From Prosthecodimorpha staleyi (GTDB lineage: Bacteria > Pseudomonadota > Alphaproteobacteria > Rhizobiales > Ancalomicrobiaceae), in NCBI RefSeq assembly GCF_018729455.1, contig NZ_JAHHZF010000016.1, positions 34,183-98,182 of the forward strand: a stretch of DNA of 64,000 nucleotides, given 5' to 3'. Shown here one piece after another: positions 49,711-57,525 of this stretch. Both the position numbers and the translations under genes were made by a program. The notes beneath the pieces were generated by a model. The model did no database searches, was not told the origin of the DNA, and saw only the letters and a program-made list of their open reading frames with translations. Within the stretch, counting starts at the first letter, position 1; every line of letters begins with the position of its first letter.

Positions 49711-50598
49711 TCACAGCTCCTTGCGCACGTCGACCAGCCGCGACAGCATCGCGATGATCATGAAGGTGATCCCGAGCAGGATGACCGCGTTGGCGGCGGC
49801 GGCCGGGAACTGCAGCGCATTGAGGCGCGTCTCGATGATCTTGCCGGCGGCGGCGATCTGCTGCCCGCCCATGACGCCGATGGTGACGAAGTCGCCCATC
49901 ACGATGGTGATGACGAAGATCGAGCCGATCACGATGCCGGGCTTGGCGAGCGGGATGATCACGTTGGTCAGCGTCTGGAAGCCGGTCGCGCCGGCATCGT
50001 AGGCGGCCTCGATCAGCCGCTTGTCGATGCGGATCATCGAATTGAAGATCGGCACGACCATGAAGAAGGTGAACAGGTGGACCAGCGCCAGGACCACGGC
50101 GAACTCTGAATAGAGCAGCCATTCCAGCGGCTTGTCGATCACGCCGGCCTTGACGAGGCCGGAATTGACCAGCCCGTTGCGCCCCAGGAGCGGGATCCAC
50201 GCGATCATGCGGATCACGTTCGAGGTCCAAAACGGGATCGTGCAGATCAGCGACAGGGCGATCTGCCAGGTTTTGGAGCGGATGTGGAAGGCCAGGAAAT
50301 AGGCGACGGTGAAGCCGATCACCAGCGTGATCAGCCAGACCAGGAAGCACAGCTTCAGCGTCTTCAGGTAGGTCTTGAGGATGGTGCACAGGTCGGGAAG
50401 CTGCGCGAGACAGCCCTCGAAGGTCTCAACATAGCCGCGCGTCGTGAAGCTCGGGATCATCTCGTATTCGTTGTAGTCCCAGAAACTCACGATGATCACG
50501 AAAGCGAGCGGGACCAGGAAGAACACGAGGAAGACGAGCATCATCGGCCCGGCCTGGAGCCAGGCGACGAATTGCGAGGGTTTGTCTCTGAGCGCCAT
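49711..50598 (-). CDS. ABC transporter permease, spermidine/putrescine type (PotB-like)
   Basis: 295 residues, six helices, EAA loop EAAYDAGATGFQTLTNVIIP. A large periplasmic insertion after helix one contains two cysteines (FEGCLAQLPDLCTI), probably a disulfide and uncommon in PotB. It lies 80 bases downstream of the binding-protein gene and abuts the PotC-like gene. Confidence 0.9.
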   Translation of the reverse strand: MALRDKPSQFVAWLQAGPMMLVFLVFFLVPLAFVIIVSFWDYNEYEMIPSFTTRGYVETFEGCLAQLPDLCTILKTYLKTLKLCFLVWLITLVIGFTVAYFLAFHIRSKTWQIALSLICTIPFWTSNVIRMIAWIPLLGRNGLVNSGLVKAGVIDKPLEWLLYSEFAVVLALVHLFTFFMVVPIFNSMIRIDKRLIEAAYDAGATGFQTLTNVIIPLAKPGIVIGSIFVITIVMGDFVTIGVMGGQQIAAAGKIIETRLNALQFPAAAANAVILLGITFMIIAMLSRLVDVRKEL

Positions 50599-50678
50599 CG
50601 GGGCTCCACGCGGGCTGCGGGGGAAGGCGCGGCTCCGGGATCGGAGCCGCGCCGGAGGTCGCTGGCGGATTCAGGCGG

Positions 50679-51968
50679 TCAGGCCGCGATGAACTCGTTC
50701 CACTTGCGAACCATGTAGTCGTTCTCGTCCATGACCGCGTTCCAGCAGGCGACCGAGCCCATGCGGTCGTCGTAGGAACCGCCATCGCGGATCGCACCGG
50801 CCTTTTCGAGCAGCGAGCCGTCGGGGGCCTTGATGTCCTTCTCGGCCGCCTTGCCTTCCATCCAATAGGCCCATTCGTAGGGTTCCATATTGGCCTTGGC
50901 GGTCGACAGCACGGCCGAATAGTAGCCCTGGCGGTTGAGATAGGCGCCCGCCCAGCCCGACAGGAACCAGTTGACGAACTCGTAGGCCCATTCGAGCTTC
51001 TTGCCCGAGACGCCCTTGGAGACGCAGAAACCCGACGCCCAGGAGCGGTAGCCTTCCTTCAGCGGCTGGAACACGCAGGGGATGCCCATCGAGCGGACCT
51101 TGGTCACCGCCGGCGACCACATCGACTGGATCACGGTCTCGCCCGAGGCCATCAGGTTGACCGACTCGTTGAAGTCCTTCCAGAAGGCGCGGAACTGGCC
51201 GGACTTCTTGGCCTCGGTCAGGATCTTCATGGTCAGGTCGATCTCGGCCTTGGTCATGTTGCCCTTGTCGGCATACTTGTACTGGCCGGTGGCTTCCACA
51301 ACCATCGCCGCATCCATGATGCCGATCGACGGGATGTTGAGGATCGAAGCCTTGCCCTTGAATTCCGGGTTCAGCAGTTCGGCCCAGGACGAGATCGGGC
51401 GCTTGATCAGGTCGGGGCGGATGCCGAGCGTGTCGGCGTTGTAGACCGTCGGGATCAGGGTGACGAATTCGGTCGGGCTCTTGGCGAAGGTTTTGGAGTC
51501 CTTGCCTTCGAGATAGAGCACTTTCCAGGGCGCGGTGCCCTGATCGCCGATCTTCTTGCCGGAGGGCAGTTGGCCCTTCGTAAAGACGGGCGTGATATTA
51601 TTGAATTCCTTGATCTTCTTGGCGTCGAGCGCCAGGATGTTGCCCGACGGGACCAGCTTCTTGAGCGAGAAATACTCAGTATCGAGCACGTCGAACGAGT
51701 TCGGCTGGGTCACGACGCGCTTGGTCACGTCGTCGGTCGTGACCGTGATGTATTCGATCTTGATGCCCGTGTCGGCGAGGCACTTCTTGGAAATCTCGTC
51801 GCCGGCATTGACGGCGGTGCCGAGATAGCGAAGCACCTTGGCTTCCTGGCTCATCACATACGGGAAGCCCGTTATGGCGCCCGATCCGGCGGCGAGGCCG
51901 GCACCGGCCGCGGCGCCCTTGAGCAGCGTGCGCCGGCTGAGGCCCGACTTGGTGGTGTCTTCCGTCAT
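50679..51968 (-). CDS. ABC transporter substrate-binding protein, PotD-like, Tat-exported
   Basis: 429 residues from the ATG at 51968, with GGGGAGA upstream; a much longer open frame upstream overlaps the ATPase gene and is not real. The N-terminus has a twin-arginine motif SRRTLLKG (11-18) followed by an Ala/Gly-rich hydrophobic core, so export as a folded protein is predicted. The mature part is a periplasmic binding fold of the spermidine/putrescine type (FDVLDTEYFSLKKLV, PTVYNADTLG, WSPAVTKVRSMG). The ligand-binding acidic residues of PotD are not obviously conserved, in line with a non-polyamine ligand. It is encoded between the ATPase and permease genes. Confidence 0.92.
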   Translation of the reverse strand: MTEDTTKSGLSRRTLLKGAAAGAGLAAGSGAITGFPYVMSQEAKVLRYLGTAVNAGDEISKKCLADTGIKIEYITVTTDDVTKRVVTQPNSFDVLDTEYFSLKKLVPSGNILALDAKKIKEFNNITPVFTKGQLPSGKKIGDQGTAPWKVLYLEGKDSKTFAKSPTEFVTLIPTVYNADTLGIRPDLIKRPISSWAELLNPEFKGKASILNIPSIGIMDAAMVVEATGQYKYADKGNMTKAEIDLTMKILTEAKKSGQFRAFWKDFNESVNLMASGETVIQSMWSPAVTKVRSMGIPCVFQPLKEGYRSWASGFCVSKGVSGKKLEWAYEFVNWFLSGWAGAYLNRQGYYSAVLSTAKANMEPYEWAYWMEGKAAEKDIKAPDGSLLEKAGAIRDGGSYDDRMGSVACWNAVMDENDYMVRKWNEFIAA

Positions 51969-52012
51969 GGTTGCAGTCTCCCCTTTGGTCTTCGCAGACT
52001 GATTAGGACTGT

Positions 52013-53005
52013 TCATTCGAGCGGATGGGCGAGGGCGGGTGCCCAGGTCGCCACGACGCTCGCGCCGACCGTCTGCGGGTCGGCATCGAAAGCGGCCTCC
52101 GGCACCTGCGCGACGAGATCGTTGCCATCTCCCGTGGCGACGTTCACCTGCACGTAGGTGCCCTGGTATTCGACTTCGGTGACCGTGCCGGCCAACATCG
52201 GTCCGTCGACGGCGACGCCCGGCCGGACCAGCGTCAGCCGGTCCGTGCGGACGGCGAGCTTGCGGCCGTCGAGCGCGACCACGTTGTGCCCGCCGATGAA
52301 GCGGGCGACGAACTCGGTGCGCGGCTTGTTGAAGATCTCGCGCGGCGTGCCCTGCTGCTCGATCCGGCCGTTGTTCATCAGCACGACCAAGTCGGACAGC
52401 GCCATCGCCTCCTCCTGACCGTGGGTGACGTGGATGAAGGAGATGCCGAGCTCGCGCTGCATCTGCTTCAGTTCGGCGCGCATGCGGATGCGCAGGAACG
52501 GATCGAGGGCCGAAAGCGGCTCGTCGAGCAGCAGGATTTGCGGTTCGGTGATCAGGGCCCGGGCGAGCGCGACGCGCTGCTGCTGGCCGCCCGACAACTG
52601 GGCCGGCAGCCGGCCCGCATAGGCGCCCATGGCGACCAGATCGAGCAGCGCCCTGGCCTTGGCGTGCCGCTCCGTCTTCTCGACGCCGCGCATCTTGAGC
52701 GCGAAGGCGACGTTGTCTATCACGGTAAGATGCGGGAACAGCGCGTAGGACTGGAACATCATCGCCGTGCCGCGCCGCGCCGGCGGCAGGTCGGTGACAT
52801 TGTGGGCGCCGAGGATGATGTCGCCCTCCGAGGCCGCCTCGTGGCCGGCAACCATGCGCAATGTCGAGGTCTTGCCGCATCCGGACGGGCCGAGCAGGCA
52901 GCAATAGGTTCCGGCGGGGATCTTGAGGTCGACCGCCTCGACGGCGACGGTGGCGCCGTAGCGCTTCGTGACCTGGACCAGTTCCAGTGCCGCCGGTTGG
53001 GCCAT
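52013..53005 (-). CDS. ABC transporter ATP-binding protein, PotA-like
   Basis: 330 residues. Walker A is GPSGCGKT (39-46), the C-loop is LSGGQQQR (137-144), Walker B is ILLLDEP (157-163), and the H-loop is FIHVTHGQEEAMAL. A C-terminal TOBE-type regulatory domain starts about residue 250. It is the first gene of the leftward operon and begins 277 bases from the divergent GntR gene, with the palindromic operator candidate in between. It energises the two PotBC-like permeases. Confidence 0.92.
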   Translation of the reverse strand: MAQPAALELVQVTKRYGATVAVEAVDLKIPAGTYCCLLGPSGCGKTSTLRMVAGHEAASEGDIILGAHNVTDLPPARRGTAMMFQSYALFPHLTVIDNVAFALKMRGVEKTERHAKARALLDLVAMGAYAGRLPAQLSGGQQQRVALARALITEPQILLLDEPLSALDPFLRIRMRAELKQMQRELGISFIHVTHGQEEAMALSDLVVLMNNGRIEQQGTPREIFNKPRTEFVARFIGGHNVVALDGRKLAVRTDRLTLVRPGVAVDGPMLAGTVTEVEYQGTYVQVNVATGDGNDLVAQVPEAAFDADPQTVGASVVATWAPALAHPLE

Positions 53006-53198
53006 GCCGCCGTTGCTCCCGCTCTTCGCCTGGCCGGTCGGACCGGCCGTGGGAAGCTCGCAAGGCCTGTGCCAGACGGGTCCGGGCCGCCCGGCCTGCG
53101 GGGGCGCCCTGAAATGCCGCTCTTTGCATCCCGACCGCCGGTCCGGTCGAAACCGGAATTGCCTAGGATCCAGGCAGTGTGGACACAGTTTGCGCGGC

Positions 53199-53212
53199 GA
53201 TCGTATACGATC
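53199..53212. promoter_or_regulatory. Perfect palindrome, probable GntR (FCD) operator
   Basis: GATCGTATACGATC is a perfect 14-base palindrome matching the form of FadR/FCD-type GntR operators (a GT-N-AC core with flanking symmetry). It lies in the 277-base divergent region, 71 bases before the GntR start. The word GATCCAGGC occurs directly to the right (53210) and again near 53167, so a second protein contact is possible. Confidence 0.65.
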
Positions 53213-53282
53213 CAGGCGCCGTTTCGAAGCCCGCTGACGTTAGACTGAGTGGCGAGAGGTCGAAACCGGAGCGACCGCGCCG

Positions 53283-54047
53283 ATGACGGCCGGGGACGAG
53301 GATGGGGCGCCGCCGCAGGCGCCGGGATCGGGAGCGCCGGCGGCGCCGCGGGCGGATCGGCTGTCCGTGTCCCGCACGGCGGAGGACCGCGCCGGCCGCA
53401 TCCGCACCGGGATCGTCACCGCGATCCTGGAGCAGAGGCTTCACCCCGGCACCAAGCTTGGCGAGGACGAGATCGGCGCGGTTTACGGCGCCAGCCGCAC
53501 CATCGTGCGTGCAGCCCTGCAGGCTCTGGCCCACGAAGGCATCGTGGTGATCGAGAAGAACCGCGGCGCCTTCGTGGCGCGGCCGAGCCCCGAGGAGGCT
53601 CGCGAGGTGTTCGAAGCCCGCCGCCTGATTGAGACCGCGATCGCCGGGCGGGCGGCTCTGCGCTACACGCCGGATTGGGGCGCGGCGCTCGATCGCCATC
53701 TCGCAGAAGAGCGTGCCGCGCTCGCCCGCGGCGACGATCGTGCGGCCATCCGCCTCAGCGGCGAATTCCACGGCCTCGTCGCCGCACTGGCTGGCCACGG
53801 AATCTTCCAGTCCCTGCTGGCCGAACTGATCGCCCGGTCCTCCCTCATCATCCTGCTCTATCGCAGTCGCCGTGCCCAGTTCTGCGGCAGCGACCACCAT
53901 GCCGCCATCGCCGAGGCGATCCGCCGGGGTGACGGCAGTTTGGCCGGTCGGTTGATGGGCGAGCATCTGATCGAGATCGAAGCCGGTCTCGATCTCAAGG
54001 GCGACGCGGAACCCGAACGCAGTCTCGCCGACATCCTGCGCGGCTGA
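53283..54047 (+). CDS. GntR-family regulator, FCD (FadR-type) domain
   Basis: 254 residues. The N-terminus (about 1-40) is Pro/Ala-rich. A winged helix follows (LGEDEIGAVYGASRTIVRAA, then LAHEGIVV and the wing NRGAFVA). The C-terminal all-helical FCD domain has the metal-ligand pattern (ARRLIETAIAGRAAL, EFHGLVAALAGH, DHHAAIAEAIRRGD). FCD regulators usually repress a divergent catabolic operon until a pathway acid binds. The neighbouring leftward transporter/hydantoin operon is the obvious target and a palindromic site lies between them. It is transcribed away from that operon. Confidence 0.9.
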   Translation: MTAGDEDGAPPQAPGSGAPAAPRADRLSVSRTAEDRAGRIRTGIVTAILEQRLHPGTKLGEDEIGAVYGASRTIVRAALQALAHEGIVVIEKNRGAFVARPSPEEAREVFEARRLIETAIAGRAALRYTPDWGAALDRHLAEERAALARGDDRAAIRLSGEFHGLVAALAGHGIFQSLLAELIARSSLIILLYRSRRAQFCGSDHHAAIAEAIRRGDGSLAGRLMGEHLIEIEAGLDLKGDAEPERSLADILRG

Positions 54048-54178
54048 CCCCGCGGCCCGGCCCGACCGACCCCGGTATCCTCCCGCCATTTTGCGCGCTC
54101 AACCGCCTTGCTTTCCGCAAGTGCGAACATAACTGTCGTCGGCGGCCGTTGCGCCGCTCCCGATCAAGGATCTGTTTC

Positions 54179-55252
54179 ATGACCGCAGACGCGCTTTTCT
54201 CGCCCGTAAAGTTCGGAAGTATCGAACTTAAGAACCGCATCGTGCTCGCGCCCCTGACGCGCAACCGGGCGGCTCCGGGCAACCTGCCTTCGACGCTCGC
54301 CGCCACCTACTATTCCCAGCGCGCTTCCGGCGGGCTGGTGATCACCGAGGCGACCCAGGCGACCGAGGATGGGCAGGGCTATCCCGACACCCCCGGCCTC
54401 CATTCCGACGCCCAGGTTGCGGCCTGGAAGGTGGTGACCGATGCGGTCCATGCCGCGGGCGGCAGGATCGTCGTCCAGCTCTGGCATACCGGCCGCATCT
54501 CGCATTCGGTGTTCCGTCCCGACGGGCTGCCGCCGCTCGCGCCGTCCGCCATCGCGCCGGCCGGCGCCGTCTATCTGCCGGGGTGGCAGAAGGCGGCCTT
54601 CGAGACCCCGCGCGAAATGACCCAGGCCGATATCGACCGCGTCGTCGACGGCTGGCGCACGGCCGCCGCCAATGCCCGCCGGGCCGGCTTCGACGGCGTC
54701 GAGGTCCATGCCGCCAACGGCTACCTGATCGACCAGTTCCTGCGCGACGGCGCCAACAAGCGCACCGACGGCTATGGCGGCCCGATCGAGAACCGGGTCC
54801 GGTTCCTCAAGGAGGCGGTCGCGGCCGCGGTCGCCGGCTGGGGTTCGGGAGACGGCGTCGGCGTGCGCCTGTCGCCGCACAATCCCTATAACGACATGCA
54901 GGATTCCGACCCGGCCACGACCTTCACGGCGGCCGCCGCGGCGCTGAAGCCGTTCGGCCTCGCCTATCTGCATGTCCTCGAGCCGGTCGGCACCAGCCCG
55001 GCCCTGGCGCCGGCCATGAAGGCCGCGTCCGGCCTGCCGCTGATCGTCAATGGCGGCTACGGGGCGGAAACCGGCGCGGCCGCGATCGCCGAGGGGACGA
55101 TCGACGCGATCGCCTACGGCACCCTGTTCCTGGCCAATCCGGACCTGCCCGCCCGCTTCGCCGCCGGCGCGCCGCTGAATACGCCGAACCCGAAGACCTT
55201 CTACGGCGGCACCGAGGTTGGCTACACCGACTATCCGGCACTGGCGTCCTGA
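54179..55252 (+). CDS. Alkene reductase, Old Yellow Enzyme family (NemA-like)
   Basis: 357 residues from the ATG at 54179, with AAGGA eight bases upstream. The FMN-binding TIM barrel shows LAPLTRNRA near the start, the substrate-binding pair in VEVHAANGYLIDQFLRD (His and Asn) and RTDGYGGPIENRVRF. The C-terminal phosphate-binding loop is NGGYGAETG. The enzyme reduces activated double bonds of unsaturated carbonyls, maleimides or nitro compounds with NAD(P)H. No TetR-type NemR lies adjacent. A weak inverted repeat (CTTGC-TTTCC-GCAAG, 54107-54121) precedes it. A GC-rich hairpin follows. Confidence 0.9.
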   Translation: MTADALFSPVKFGSIELKNRIVLAPLTRNRAAPGNLPSTLAATYYSQRASGGLVITEATQATEDGQGYPDTPGLHSDAQVAAWKVVTDAVHAAGGRIVVQLWHTGRISHSVFRPDGLPPLAPSAIAPAGAVYLPGWQKAAFETPREMTQADIDRVVDGWRTAAANARRAGFDGVEVHAANGYLIDQFLRDGANKRTDGYGGPIENRVRFLKEAVAAAVAGWGSGDGVGVRLSPHNPYNDMQDSDPATTFTAAAAALKPFGLAYLHVLEPVGTSPALAPAMKAASGLPLIVNGGYGAETGAAAIAEGTIDAIAYGTLFLANPDLPARFAAGAPLNTPNPKTFYGGTEVGYTDYPALAS

Positions 55253-55268
55253 TCGTCACAGGCGCCGC

Positions 55269-55303
55269 CACGGCCGCTTGCCAGTCCGGCAGCCGCGGCC
55301 GTG
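55269..55303 (+). terminator. GC-rich hairpin after the alkene reductase gene
   Basis: CACGGCCGC (55269-55277) pairs with GCGGCCGTG (55295-55303), with TGCC/GGCA pairing inside the loop. It starts 16 bases after the stop. There is no T tract, so termination is only a possibility. Confidence 0.4.
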
Positions 55304-55415
55304 CGGGCTGCGATCAGCAATTGGTGATCCCGGCCGGCGCCATCGGCGCCGTCCGGAGATTGCGTCCGGCCCTCCGGGTCCCTAGATCTTGGCACCGAAA
55401 CAGAGGAGGGGCCTC

Positions 55416-55820
55416 ATGGATACCCGCGTCTATCCGGTCACGCGCACCGACGACGAGTGGCGCAAGGTGCTGACGGCGGAGCAGTACCAGGTGATGCGCC
55501 GGCACGGCACCGAGCGGCCGGGCAGTTGCGCTCTGCTGCACGAGAAGCGCGCCGGCACCTTCGCCTGCGCCGGATGCGACCAGCCGCTGTTCCGCGCGGA
55601 TGTGAAGTTCGAGAGCGGCACCGGCTGGCCGAGCTTCAACGATCCCGTGCCGGGCTCCGTCGAGACGACGACCGACCGCAGCTACGGCATGGTGCGGACC
55701 GAAGTCCATTGCAGCCGCTGCGGCTCCCATCTCGGCCATGTCTTCGACGATGGCCCGCCGCCGACCTATCAGCGCTACTGCATCAACGGCGTGGCGCTGA
55801 ACTTCACGCCGGCGTCCTGA
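55416..55820 (+). CDS. msrB: Peptide-methionine (R)-S-oxide reductase MsrB
   Basis: 134 residues from the ATG at 55416, preceded by GAGGAGGGG. The zinc-binding CXXC pairs are CAGC and CSRC, and the catalytic Cys122 lies in RYCINGVAL. GTGWPSF and HLGHVFDDGP are the usual core motifs. The enzyme reduces the R-epimer of methionine sulfoxide in proteins using thioredoxin; with no signal peptide it acts in the cytoplasm. No MsrA is fused or adjacent. The resolving cysteine position of the common form is not obvious, which occurs in many alphaproteobacterial MsrB proteins. Confidence 0.95.
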   Translation: MDTRVYPVTRTDDEWRKVLTAEQYQVMRRHGTERPGSCALLHEKRAGTFACAGCDQPLFRADVKFESGTGWPSFNDPVPGSVETTTDRSYGMVRTEVHCSRCGSHLGHVFDDGPPPTYQRYCINGVALNFTPAS

Positions 55821-56164
55821 GCGCGGCCCGCCTGGGGCGACGGTCGAAACCGGCCGCCGGCTTGCGTGCATTGCCATGACGGACAGCTTGCCCCTCGTCC
55901 GCCCGAAGTGGCGGGTACGCATTGCCGGACTGCATGGCAAGGGCTGTCCGTGTTGCTGCGGACAGGCTAAACGGGAGGCGACCGGAATCGAGGGGATTCC
56001 GGTCGGGGCGTTTCGAGGGCGGGCGATGGTGGCCATCCGCCGTGCCGTGCCGAAATGCCTGCCTCGACCAGGAGCGGGCTCGCCCGAGCCCGTCGTTCGG
56101 CCCCGGCGGCGGATCCCGGACGGTTGGGATTCGCGGCCGGGGACGCTTTTCCGGAGCAGCAGAC
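55821..56164. other. Intergenic region without recognisable gene
   Basis: Between msrB and the thioesterase gene. The open frames here have no protein-like character. A hairpin with arms CTGTCCG/CGGACAG lies near 55944-55965; no T tract follows. Confidence 0.4.
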
Positions 56165-56599
56165 TTGTCCCAGCCGACGAGCGAATCCGATTTCGATCCG
56201 AGCGAACACGGCTGGGAAATAGTGCAGCAGGACGGCTATGAGGCTCTCGTCGGCCCGTTCTGGACGTGCCACGACCAGGGCGCCTTACGGGTCGCCCTGA
56301 AGACCCGTACAGAGCACCGCAATCGCAACGGCGCCGTCCATGGCGGGGTGATCCTGTCGCTTGCCGATCAGGGGCTGGGTCTCGCGGTGCTGGAGGCGAC
56401 CGGCGGTCTGAAGCAGGCGACCATCCAGCTCGACCTTCACTTCGTCGCGGCGACGCGCCCCGGTCAATTCGTGGTCTGCATCCCGAAGGTCGACCGGGTC
56501 ACCTCCGGCGTCGCCTTCGTGCGCGGCGAACTCAAGGTCGGGGACCGTCTGGTCGCGACCGCCGAGGGAATCTGGAAATATGTCGAGGCCAGGCGGTAG
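56165..56599 (+). CDS. PaaI-like acyl-CoA thioesterase (hotdog fold)
   Basis: 144 residues from a TTG at 56165, the only plausible start: there is no ATG in the coherent part, GGAG lies about nine bases upstream, and the length then fits the PaaI family (about 140). Hotdog motifs include the RNRNGAVHGGVILSLADQG block, where HGG and the downstream Asp form the thioesterase active site, and VTSGVAFVRGEL. It hydrolyses (hydroxy)aryl- or acyl-CoA, and would help free CoA from blocked intermediates. It lies next to an aromatic acyl-CoA degradation cluster but faces its MarR regulator, convergently, 18 bases apart. Confidence 0.82.
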   Translation: MSQPTSESDFDPSEHGWEIVQQDGYEALVGPFWTCHDQGALRVALKTRTEHRNRNGAVHGGVILSLADQGLGLAVLEATGGLKQATIQLDLHFVAATRPGQFVVCIPKVDRVTSGVAFVRGELKVGDRLVATAEGIWKYVEARR

Positions 56600-56617
56600 G
56601 CGGGACAGCTGACGCGG

Positions 56618-57214
56618 TCACGCGCCGAGCGCGTCGAGATGGCGACGCAGAGCCGAGAGACCGCGTGAAAGTTCGTTGCGCGCCTGGGGTTCCAGACCGC
56701 CGATCAGGCCGACGACCCAGTCTTCGTGACTGGCGGCCATGGCCAGGAAACGGGCACGGCCTTCCGCGGTGAGGCGGATGACGGTGGTGCGCCGATCCTC
56801 GGCACGGGTTTCGCGCGTGACGAAGCCTTCCTCCACGAGCCGGTCGACGAGGCTGGTGATGGCGCCGTTGGTGACCATCATGCGCCGGGACGCGTCGGTC
56901 ATGGTCAGGCCGTCGGGGGCCCTTTCGAGTTGGGCGAGCAGATCGAAGCGGGCCAGCGAGATGCCGAATTCCTTGGTGATGCGGCTCGACAGGATCGACT
57001 CGATCCGGTTCGAGGCGCCGAGTAGGCGCAGCCAGACCCGCAGTTCGTCATGCGGCGTGCCTGCCGGGCGACCGTCCGGCACGGCCACCGGGGCCTGATA
57101 CGATCCGTCGGCCGGGACGCCGGCAACCGATGCGGCAGCCGCGGCTTCGGGCCTCGTTTCGGCGGCGGAAGCGGAGCCTGTCTCCGATTTGGCGCGTCGC
57201 GGCCTCGCAGCCAT
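56618..57214 (-). CDS. MarR-family transcriptional regulator
   Basis: 198 residues. A disordered, Ala-rich N-terminal extension of about 60 residues precedes the MarR winged helix (TKEFGISLARFDLLAQLERA, TMTDASRRMMVTNGAITSLV, then the wing TRAEDRRTTVIRLT). The extension is unusual for the family and may hold an extra contact or be partly untranslated, although no later ATG fits well. It is divergent from the aromatic monooxygenase gene with a 311-base gap that contains a clear promoter and overlapping palindrome. Repression of the pathway genes, relieved by an aryl-CoA, is the expected mode (as in BadR/HpaR-like regulators), but is inferred. Confidence 0.87.
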   Translation of the reverse strand: MAARPRRAKSETGSASAAETRPEAAAAASVAGVPADGSYQAPVAVPDGRPAGTPHDELRVWLRLLGASNRIESILSSRITKEFGISLARFDLLAQLERAPDGLTMTDASRRMMVTNGAITSLVDRLVEEGFVTRETRAEDRRTTVIRLTAEGRARFLAMAASHEDWVVGLIGGLEPQARNELSRGLSALRRHLDALGA

Positions 57215-57425
57215 GGTCGGGTCCCATCGTGCTTCGCAGGCGCGGCGCGGACGTCATTCCGATCGGACCGGGCCGCCTGGACTTGCCCGGAGCGAAAAAG
57301 ACACTGCGATGCGCGTCGCAGGGACTGGACGAGACTCGCAAGCCGACCATTTCATACATCAAATATTGAACCCTGCAATGCAGCCCGCGCGCATGGGAGC
57401 CGCATGCGGAGGAGCACGGACCGGA

Positions 57426-57468
57426 TTGACCGCATCCCTTCAGACCTCTATATTTTAATCCTAAACTA
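57426..57468 (+). promoter_or_regulatory. Sigma-70-type promoter with overlapping palindrome before the monooxygenase gene
   Basis: -35 TTGACC (57426-57431), 17-base spacer, -10 TATATT (57449-57454). Overlapping and just downstream is an imperfect palindrome TATTTTA-ATCC-TAAACTA (57451-57468), arms agreeing at six of seven pairs, in a position where a bound MarR dimer would block transcription. It is 57 bases before the start at 57526. Another AT-rich patch (57350-57375) may carry the MarR promoter. Confidence 0.6.
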
Positions 57469-57525
57469 ATTCGCCGGAATTCGGGGGCGAGGGCGTTTCC
57501 GGTCCGGCGGCCGTGGGAGAGGCTC

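Noticed and set aside
54107..54121. CTTGC-TTTCC-GCAAG as NemR operator before the alkene reductase gene
   Set aside because: Arms are only five bases, and no TetR-family regulator is nearby, so it is not listed as a feature.
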